Below are positions 55,933 through 64,000 of a stretch of DNA of 64,000 nt, in pieces. Every line of letters starts with the position of its first letter. The first letter of the stretch is position 1. The notes under the pieces were generated by a model. It was not told the origin of the DNA. It ran no database searches and saw nothing but the letters and a program-made list of their open reading frames with translations. Made by a program: the position numbers and the translations under genes. Source of the stretch: Bufo bufo (Eukaryota > Chordata > Amphibia > Anura > Bufonidae); NCBI RefSeq assembly GCF_905171765.1, contig NC_053392.1, positions 405,460,565-405,524,564 on the forward strand, read 5' to 3'.

Positions 55933-58900
55933 CTAATCTGCACAAGGGATGGACAGGTCCTGTGGGATCCATGCCTGGTTAATTTTTATGAATGTCAGCT
56001 TGTCCACATTGGCTGTAGACAGGCGGCTGCGTTTGTCTGTAATGACGCCGCCTGCCGTGCTGAATACATGTTCAGACAAAACGCTGGCCGCCGGGCAGGC
56101 CAGCACCTCCAAGGCATTAAAGGCTAGCTCTGGCAACGTGGACAATTTGGAGACCCAGAAGTTGAATGGGGCCGAACCATCAGTGAGTACGTGGAGGGGT
56201 GTGCAGTTAGCTGTGGCGTGGTGACAAAACTTTTCCACATCTCTGCCATGCTAACCCTGCCCTCAGAGGAGCTGGCCATGACACAGCTGCGTTGGCGACC
56301 TCTTGCTCCTCCTCTGCCTTTGCCTTGGGCTTCCACTTGTTCCCCTGTGACATTTGGGAATGCTCTCAGTAGCGCGTCTACCAACGTGCGCTTGTACTCG
56401 CGCATCTTACTATCACGCTCCAGTGCATGAAGTAAGGTGGGCACATTGTCTTTGTACCGTGGATCCAGCAGGGGGGCAACCCAGTAGTCCGCACACGTTA
56501 AAATGTGGGCAACTCTGCTGTCGTTGCGCAGGCACTGCAGCATGTAGTCGCTCATGTGTGCCAGGCTGCCCAGAGGTAAGGACAAGCTGTCCTCTGTGGG
56601 AGGCGTATCGTCATCGTCCTGCGTTTCCCCCCAGCCACGCACCAGTGATGGGCCCGAGCTGCGTTGGGTGCCATCCCGCTGTGAACCTGCTTCATCCTCA
56701 TCCTCATCCTCCAGTAGTGGGCCCTGTCTGGCCACATTTGTACCTGGCCTCTGCTGTTGCAAAAAACCTCCCTCTGAGTCACTTCGAAGAGACTGGCCTG
56801 AAAGTGCTAAAAATGACCCCTCTTCCTCCTCCTCCTCCTCCTCCTCCTGGGCCACCTCCTCTTCCATCATCGCCCTAAGTGTTTTCTCAAGGAGACATAG
56901 AAGTGGTATTGTAACGCTGATTACGGCGTCATCGCCACTGGCCATGTTGGTGGAGTACTAGAAACAGCGCAACAGGGCACACAGGTCTCGCATGGAGGCC
57001 CAGTCATTGGTGGTGAAGTGGTGCTGTTCCGCAGTGCGACTGACCCGTGCGTGCTGCAGCTGAAACTCCACTATGGCCTGCTGCTGCTCGCACAGTCTGT
57101 CCAGCATGTGCAAGGTGGAGTTCCACCTGGTGGGCACGTCGCATATGAGGCGGTGAGCAGGAAGGCCGAATTTACGCTGTAGCGCAGACTGGCGAGCAGC
57201 GGCAGGATGTGAACGCCGGAAGCGCGAGCAGACGGCCCGCACTTTATGCAGCAGCTCTGACATGTCGGAGTAGTTGTGAATGAACTTCTGCACCACCAAA
57301 TTCAGCACATGTGCCAGGCAAGGGATGTGCGTCAAACCGGCTAGTCCCAGAGCTGCAACGAGATTTCGCCCATTATCGCACACCACCAGGCCAGGCGGCA
57401 GCAACCACTCGTCGGTCTGTTGTTCTATACCCTGCCACAACTCCTGTGCGGTGTGGGGCCTGTCCCCCAAACATATGAGTTTCAGAACTGCCTGCTGACG
57501 TTTACCCCGGGCTGTGCTGAAGTTGGTGGTGAAGGTGTGTGGCTGACTGGATGAGCAGGTGGAAGAAGAGGAGGAGGAAGCTGAGTAGGAGGAGGAGGAG
57601 ACAGGAGGCAAAGAATGTTGCCCTGCGATCCTTGGCGGCGGAAGGACGTGCGCCAAACAGCTTTCCGCCTGGGGCCCAGCCGCCACTACATTTACCCAGT
57701 GTGCAGTTAGGGATATATATCGTCCCTGGCCGTGCTTACTGGTCCACGTATCTGTGGTTAGGTGGACCTTGCCACAGATGGCGCTGCGCAGTGCACACTT
57801 GATTTTATCGGATACTTGGTTGTGCAGGGAAGGCACGGCTCTCTTGGAGAAGTAGTGCCGGCTGGGAACAACATACTGTGGGACAGCAAGCGACATGAGC
57901 TGTTTGAAGCTGTCTGTCTCCACCAGCCTAAATGACAGCATTTCATAGGCCAGTAGTTTAGAAATGCTGGCATTCAGGGCCAGGGATCGAGGGTGGCTAG
58001 GTGGGAATTTACGCTTTCTCTCAAATGTTTGTGAGATGGAGAGCTGAACTCTGCCGTGTGACATGGTTGAGATGCTTGGTGACGCAGGTGGTGGTGTTGG
58101 TGGTACATCCCATGTTTGCTGGGCGGCAGGTGCCAACGTTCCTCCAGAGGCGGAGGAAGAGGCCGAGGCGGCGGCAGCAGAAGAGGTAGCAGGGGGAGCC
58201 TGAGTGACTTCCTTGTTTTTAAGGTGTTTACTCCACTGCAGTTCATGCTTTGCATGCAGGTGCCTGGTCATGCAGGTTGTGCTAAGGTTCAGAACGTTAA
58301 TGCCTCGCTTCAGGCTCTGATGGCACAGCGTGCAAACCACTTGGGTCTTGTCGTCAGCACATTGTTTGAAGAAGTGCCATGCCAGGGAACTCTTTGAAGC
58401 TGCCTTTGGGGTGCTCGGTCCCAGATGGCGGCGGTCAGTAGCAGGCGGAGTCTCTTGGCGGCGGGTGTTCTGCTTTTGCCCACTGCTCCCCCTTTGTCTT
58501 TTGCTACGCTGTTGGCTCGGTCCCACCACTGCCTCTTCCTCCGAACTGTGAAAGTCAGTGGCACGACCTTCATTCCATGTGGGGTCTAGGACATCATCGT
58601 CCCCTGAATCGTCTTCCACCCAGTCTTGATCCCTGACCTCCTGTTCAGTCTGCACACTGCAGAAAGACGCAGCAGTTGGCACCTGTGTTTCGTCATCATC
58701 AGAGACGTGCTGAGGTGGTATTCCCATGTCCTCATCATCAGGAAACATAAGTGGTTGTGCGTTAGTGCATTCTATCACTTCTACCCCTGGGGAAGGGCTA
58801 GGTGGATGCCCTTGGGAAACCATGCCAGCAGAGTCTTCAAACAGCATAAGAGACTGCTGCATAACTTGAGGCTCAGACAGTTTCCCTGATATGCATGCGG

Positions 58901-59234
58901 GTGATGTGACAGACTGATGGGCTTGGTTTTCAGGCGCCATCTGTGCGCTTTCTGCAGAAGACTGGGTGGGAGATAATGTGAACGTGCTGGATGCACTGTC
59001 GGCCACCCAATTGACTAATGCCTGTACCTGCTCAGGCCTTACCATCCTTAGAACGGCATTGGGCCCCACCAAATATGGCTGTAAATTCTGGCGGCTACTG
59101 GGACCTGAGGTAGTTGGTACACTAGGACGTGTGGCTGTGGCAGAACGGCTACGTCCTCTCCCAGCACCAGAGGGTCCACTAACACCACCACGACCATGTC
59201 CGCGTCCGCGTCCCTTATTAGATGTTTTCCTCAT
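55933..59234 (-). pseudogene. hAT-2 transposase, best-preserved N-terminal two thirds
   Basis: The frame from ATG 59232-59234 is open for 758 codons to TAG 56958-56960 (Glu in hAT-1). It covers the Arg/Gly-rich N-terminus, the acidic region, an intact BED finger (CTLC...HLHAKH), TTDTWTS, VVCDNGRN and PCLAHVLNL. In the same frame it continues to 56124, with the acidic insert and WVAPLLDPRYKDN. A deletion of about 75 nt near 56210 then shifts the frame; the dimerisation domain (CPAASVLSEHVFS) is read in another frame to 55933. The lesions differ from those of hAT-1. Confidence 0.93.
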
Positions 59235-59399
59235 TGTTACCGTTCACCACAATAAGAAAAATATTATTCGGGCCAATGTATTGAATTAAAATTCAGGCCT
59301 TTATTTACAGACACCTAACACTGTCTGGCTATCTATTTAGGTACCGTATTACACTAATACAGGCACACCAGTAATGACAGATTTAGCTGAATATAAATG

Positions 59400-60310
59400 T
59401 GAGGCCTATTTTTTAGGCGCTGTGTGACAGGTATACATTTAATCACGGAATTAGACTTGTATCTGCACTGTAGCGTGTGTGTTAAGTTTTTCAGAATGAC
59501 CCTATCAGCACCTTGAATCTAATATACCCTTTTAGGGATAGATTTAAAGTAGGTCTGATACAGCAGAAACCACTAATTTTGAGAATTGCAAATTTGGGAA
59601 TTGTTTTTCAACCCAGAACAAAAACTGTGCTTTTACGGTCACTAAAAATAACTTGACCAGCTAAAACAGTAATGACAGATTTGGATGAATATAAATGTGA
59701 GGCCTATTTTTTAGGCGCTGGTTGACAGGTATACGTTTAATCACAGAATTAGACTTGGATCTGCACTGTAGCGTGTGTGTGAAGTTCTTGAGAATTACCC
59801 TATCAGCACCTTGTATCTAATATACCCTTTTAGGGATAGATTTGAAGTAGGCCTGATACAGCAGAAACCACTAATTTTGAGAATTGCAAAATTGGGAATT
59901 GTTTTTCAACCCAGAACAAAAACTGTGCTTTGACAGACACTAAAAATAACTTGACCAGCTAAAACAGTACAGATTTGGATGAATATAAATGTGAGGCCTA
60001 TTTTTTAGGCGCTGGGTGACAGGTATACGTTTAATCACAGAATTAGACTTGGATCTGCACTGTAGCGTGTGTGTGAAGTTCTTGAGAATTACCCTATCAG
60101 CACCTTGAATCTAATATACCCTTTTAGGGATAGATTTAAAGTAGGCCTGATACAGCAGAAACTACTAATTTTGAGAATTGCAAATTTGGGAATTGTTTTT
60201 CAACCCAGAACAAAAACTGTGCTTTGACGGACACTAAATAACTTGACCAGCTAAAGCATTAATGACAGATTTGGATTAATATAAATGTGAGGCCTATTTT
60301 TTAGGCGCTG
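59400..60310. repeat. ~300-bp tandem array of hAT-2, 3 copies
   Basis: Units share AATATAAATGTGAGGCCTA, ACTGTAGCGTGTGTG and CAACCCAGAACAAAAACTG. The units are related to the hAT-1 296-bp units (inverted) but differ in the remaining sequence. Confidence 0.9.
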
Positions 60311-60319
60311 GGTGACAGG

Positions 60320-60672
60320 CTCAACTTGCCCCTGATGTAGTATACTGCCAAAAAATAACCACACTATTGATGGTTAAATGCACTTTGTGACATGCTCAAC
60401 TTGCCCCTAATGTAGTATATGGCCAAAAAATAACCACACTATTGATGGTTAAATGCACTTGATGAAAGCTTGACCCTGATGTAGGATATGGCAAAAAATA
60501 ACCACACTATTGATGGTTAAATGCACTTGGGTGACAAGGTCAGCTTGCCCCTGATGTAGTATATGGCCAAAAAATAACCACACTATTGATGGTTAAATGC
60601 ACTTGATGAAAGCATGACCCTGATGTAGCATATAGCAAAAAATAACCACACTATTGATGGTTAAATGCACAC
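60320..60672. repeat. ~60-77-bp tandem array of hAT-2, about 5 copies
   Basis: Units contain AATAACCACACTATTGATGG and TTAAATGCAC, the inverted counterpart of 13915-14440. Confidence 0.9.
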
Positions 60673-61144
60673 CACAAGTCACAAAATGGCCGCCGATCAC
60701 CCCAGAAAAAAGTGACTGAAAAACGCTCTGGGCAGCCTAAAAACACTGAGCAATTGAATAGCAGCAGTTCAATGATCCACAGCTGTAGATCGATCACTGA
60801 ATGAAGTCTTTTGGAGGAGTTAATCACTGCCTAATCTCGCCCTAACGTCGCAGCTGCAACCTCTCCCTGCAGCGCTACGTGACCCAAGCGTATATAGAGG
60901 CTGGGTCACATGCTGCACTGGCCAATCACAGCCATGACTATAGTAGGCATGGCTGTGATGGCCTCTTGGGGCAAGTAGTATTATGCTTGTTGATTGGCTG
61001 CTTTGCAGCCTTTCAAAAAGCGCCAAGAAAGCGCCGAACTCGAACCCGGACTTTTATGAAAATGTTCGGGTTCGGGTCCGTGTCACGGACACCCCAAAAT
61101 TCGGTACGAACCCGAACTATACAGTTCGGGTTCGCTCATCCCTA

Positions 61145-61955
61145 TTCATAACAAACAAGTGTGAAACAACAGAAAATATGTCATATTCTTGGTTCTTCAA
61201 AGTAGCCACCTTTTGCTTTGATTACTGCTTTGCACACTCTTGGCATTCTCTTGATGAGCTTCAAGAGGTAGTCCCCTGAAATGGTTTTCACTTCACAGGT
61301 GTGCCCTGTCAGGTTTAATAAGTGGGATTTCTTGCCTTATAAATGGGGTTGGGACCATCAGTTGCGTTGAGGAGAAGTCAGGTGGATACACAGCTGATAG
61401 TCCTACTGAATAGACTGTTAGAATTTGTATTAAGGCAAGAAAAAAGCAGCTAAGTAAAGAAAAACGTGTGGCCATCATTACTTTAAGAAATGAAGGTCAG
61501 TCAGTCAGCCGAAAAATTGGGAAAACTTTGAAAGTAAGGGCTATTTAACCATGAAGGAGAGTGATGGGGTGCTGCGCCAGATGACCTGGCCTCCACAGTC
61601 ACCGGACCTGAACCCAATCGAGATGGTTTGGGGTGAGCTGGACCGCAGAGTGAAGGCAAAAGGGCCAACAAATGCTAAGCATCTCTGGGAACTCCAACAC
61701 TGTTGGAAGACCATTTCAGGGGACTACCTCTTGAAGCTCATGAAGAGAATGCCAAGAGTGTGCAAAGCAGTAATTAAAGCAAAAGGTGGCTACTTTGAAG
61801 AACCTAGAATATGACATATTTTCAGTTGTTTAACACTTGTTTGCTATGTATATAATTCCACATGTGTTAATTCATAGTTTTGATGCCTTCATAGTCATGA
61901 AAATAAAGAAAACTCTTTGAATGAGAAGGTGTGTCCAAACTTTTGGTCTGTACTG
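61145..61955 (+). mobile_element. Tc1-c remnant, split by hAT-2
   Basis: The right end GGTCTGTACTG at 61955 is followed by TA (61956-61957). Inverted repeats of at least 150 bp pair 61150-61295 with 61708-61860 and include the transposase C-terminus. The left terminus is absent: the remnant begins at the hAT-2 end, so the missing part was displaced by the insertion and then lost with the hAT-2 3' end. Confidence 0.8.
61435..61814 (+). pseudogene. Tc1-c transposase fragments with the centre deleted
   Basis: An N-terminal piece near 61440-61540 reads KQLSKEKRVAIITLRNEGQS and SRKIGK (HTH region). It joins directly to a C-terminal piece at 61551-61814 containing PPQSPDLNPIEMVWGELDRR (catalytic Glu region) and ending KAKGGYFEEPRI. 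Both central Asp residues are gone. Related to neither Tc1-a nor Tc1-b at the ends. Confidence 0.85.
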
Positions 61956-61957
61956 TA

Positions 61958-62102
61958 TGTATTTGACCTGTATTTGTACTGGCCTGCAGTAAAATTGATA
62001 TCCATTGACCGTGTTATATACCTCCGGCCACATAATCACTTGATCTTTTCTGTCCGGTGAATGACTAATGTTTGGGGCCTATAGTCCAGTGTAATCAAAT
62101 AA
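61958..62102. other. Displaced part of the hAT-4 3' tail
   Basis: CCTGCAGTAAAATTGATATCC and TGTCCGGTGAATGACTAATG match the blocks at 53200-53520, so it belongs to hAT-4 and is cut off by the PLE at about 62103. Confidence 0.6.
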
Positions 62103-64000
62103 ATAAATATATTCCAGCTCATTATAAAATCCCTCTGAACGGAACAGACTAGACTGGTCCTTGGTGTATAAACAGAAGAAAAAGTTCCAGCATCCAGGAT
62201 AAAATGTTGCCCACTTCTTTATTAAACTTCGGTTACAATCCAATTAAACAGACATGATCTCCCTCCACCGCTCGGTTAACATATTTCGAACCAGCCAGGT
62301 TCTTACTTGGCTTTCATGGTAAAATAGCCCAAATCCTCCAATAGAACACAAAAGGGGAGGGGAAAAACGTGGAAACAGGGGGGAAGGAAAGGGGTGAGTG
62401 AATTGGAGGACAAGGCTTATCCCTTAGAAAGCCAAACCACCCAACCAACCATTTGTGAAATACATAATTTAACACCCAAATGTGTTATCCTAAAAATTAA
62501 ACTGCAGGAGCAAAAGGTTGCAGTAATCTATATCAATGCAATAGAAAAAGCAATGTAAATAGTCAATGCTAAAAATTAGCTGACAAACTCCATCTAAATC
62601 TCATACATCAATTATAGAAAAACCGCACAGTGTGAACATACCCTCTGCGTCCCCATGCAGAAAACCCTTAAAAAAATTTTTTTTAACTCTGCAAAATGCT
62701 AACAAATGATGATTGAAAAGGCTTTGCATTATCGAACCGCAAAAATAGGAAGAAAAAGGCAATCTGGAAACACAAAAAAAAAAAAGGAAAAAGGGGGGGG
62801 AGGGAAATGTTATATATGTATGTATAACTGGAAGACAAACCAGACATACCAGCATTATTGATTATACTCTGAAATATTCCATTCAATGCTGATACAAATA
62901 CATGAGCTCTTTTCTAAGATTGAGTACCATTGGATACCGTGTATTCAACTTAAAAATACAATATGCCTTCCGCAGGAGGATTTTATGTTTGACATCTCCT
63001 CCCCTTGGTGGGATGACCACTTTTTCAAAGGCATATGTACGGAGACTATGTAGTCTTCTGCCATGTTCATTAATAAAATGATTGGCTACACTAGATACAC
63101 CAGTAGCTAGGGGATTAGTGATTTAATTTAAATGCTCCCGGAATCTAGCCTTAAACTTCCTACGTGTGCTACCAATATACATTTTATCACAGGCAATGCA
63201 CTCAATACTATAAATTACCCCCTCTGTATTACAGTTGATATATCTCCATATCGGTAAGCTCTCTGAATGGGAAGAATCCTCAAATACTCTGGTATGGTGG
63301 GCAAACCTACAGGTTTTACACGGATGTGTTCCGCATTTTGTAAAGCCTTGATATGCTTGTATGTAACTACTGATGGGGACAACCTGTTGCCTAGGGTAAC
63401 GGATCTTCTGGATACAATTCTGCAGCCATCCCTGAGGATATCATGCAAAATACTGTCCGGATATAGAATTGGCAAACACCTGCGAACTGCCTGTTCTATT
63501 TGGGAAAATTGCTTACTGTAAGTAAGGACCAAAGTGGGTCTGTTTTATTCCAATTTCTTATTTGCACCCGATGCTTTAGTTCGCTATCCAAATAGGAGAT
63601 CCCTTCTATTTTTGTTACATCCAATATTATAAGCTCTGGATAACATCCAGTGGGCATACCCTCTTTGTTTTAGATGACTCCTTATGACCTGCCATTCCTT
63701 CTGGAATGAATCGTCCGTACTGCAATTTCTACGTGCCCTTATAAATTCACCCACCGGTATGGCTTTTATTGTGTGTCTAGAATGATGACTAGTGGCTTTC
63801 AAAATAGTATTGCCAGAGATATCTTTACGATAATTCTCTGTACAAATACATTCATTCACAAACTCAGTCAGCTTCAAATCCAAAAAGAATATTGTACACA
63901 CATCCATATGGTGGGTGAACCTCAGGGAATATGGATTGTTGTTCACATAGTTAACAAAGTCCGGTATGGTATACACATCGCCGCTCCAAACGAGCAACAA
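62103..64000 (-). mobile_element. PLE-2, Penelope-like element, 3' part
   Basis: A minus-strand RT thumb and GIY-YIG coding region (64000-62884) is followed by a 3' region with a hairpin-like CATGAAAGCCAAGTAAGAACC near 62300, the usual PLE terminal-repeat layout. The 3' boundary is set where the hAT-4 tail stops (about 62103). The 5' part continues past 64000. Confidence 0.75.
62884..64000 (-). pseudogene. PLE-2 RT/GIY-YIG protein, C-terminal part, disabled
   Basis: The window edge falls just after the expected YxDD box (LLLVWSGD). Thumb-region sequence (NTILKATSHHSRHT) and PTLVLTYSKQFSQIEQ follow. A Cys-rich segment (CGTHPCKTC) leads into the GIY-YIG domain (GVIYSIECIACDKMYIGS, then RRKFKARFREH) in another frame, so a frameshift lies near 63340-63370. 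Stops: 63584-63586, one just before 63532, and TAA at 63123-63125 in the nuclease. The helix that usually carries the catalytic Glu reads LLRKAYCIFKL, with Lys in that region. This is a dead copy of a family other than PLE-1. Confidence 0.8.

Larger units (their letters stand above)
53615..61144 (-). mobile_element. hAT-2, hAT-1 family copy, 3' end truncated
   Basis: The 5' end is at right: sequence ending GGGTTCGCTCATCCCTA at 61144. Layout mirrors hAT-1: terminal region, 75-bp and 300-bp arrays, transposase, 141-bp-type minisatellite. The last ~300 bp expected beyond the minisatellite are missing at the left, and the 8-mer TTCATAAC that follows the right end (61145-61152) is not found at the left, so a deletion has removed that side. 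It is inserted in the Tc1-c remnant. Confidence 0.85.
46575..62102 (+). mobile_element. hAT-4, divergent BED-finger hAT, 3' end not seen
   Basis: Starts TAGAGATGGCCTTGTGG, with GGTTCGCC motifs in the terminal region as in other hAT elements. A 5' array (46960-50070) precedes the transposase (50125-53109). Its 3' tail (TTGATATCCATTGACC) is split: one part at 53110-53610, the other at 61958-62100, separated by a Tc1-c remnant and hAT-2. No matching right terminus or target duplication (expected ATCCTGAA) was found before the PLE at 62103. Confidence 0.6.

Noticed and set aside
63215..63318. Distal part of the minus frame after VTYKHIKALQ as coding sequence
   Set aside because: The conserved Cys-rich and GIY-YIG residues lie in another frame here, so this stretch is a shadow after a frameshift.

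Overview
The window looks like intergenic DNA from a large, repeat-laden vertebrate genome, most likely an anuran amphibian. This is inferred from the mix of piggyBac, BED-finger hAT, Tc1 and Penelope-like (PLE) elements and from families remembered from frog genomes; no database was searched. No host protein gene, rRNA, tRNA or CRISPR array was found. Nearly every long reading frame belongs to a transposon or is a by-product of tandem or inverted repeats. The only undamaged gene is one Tc1 transposase (33917-34936).

Layout. 1-1219: right end of a piggyBac-type non-autonomous element. 1701-2158: hAT-type foldback. 2765-8553: complete piggyBac copy (piggyBac-1), transposase at 3721-5760 with one premature stop. 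8554-11080: mostly featureless, with a Harbinger-like foldback (9685-10089) and a TTAA-flanked MITE (10186-10893) that holds a hAT MITE (10337-10713). 11081-32237: a large satellite-bearing hAT-type element, into which hAT-1 (13376-20394), piggyBac-2 (20722-25727, minus) and a PLE cluster (about 26405-31195) were inserted. 32759-46087: hAT-3, holding the intact Tc1-a (33566-35156) and a non-autonomous piggyBac relative (40803-45670). 46575 to about 62100: hAT-4, broken by a PLE terminal repeat (47265-47985), Tc1-b (48502-49544) and a Tc1-c remnant (to 61955). Tc1-c is split by hAT-2 (about 53615-61144, minus), which itself holds a palindromic hAT MITE (53883-55249). 62103-64000: part of a second PLE (minus), running off the window.

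The nesting is read from target-site duplications (TSDs) seen in the sequence: TTAA for piggyBac, 8 bp for hAT (CTGGCCAC, CTTATAAA, CCAGGCAC and others), TA for Tc1 and 15 bp for a PLE terminal repeat. These give a relative order of insertion.

Ways the pieces fit together: piggyBac-1, or an intact relative, could supply transposase to the non-autonomous element at 40803-45670, whose ends match it. The hAT copies share a layout of terminal repeat, tandem array, BED-finger transposase and a 3' array. The most striking non-coding signals are a series of hairpins at the piggyBac 5' end whose paired bases change together between copies, and several layered palindromes.
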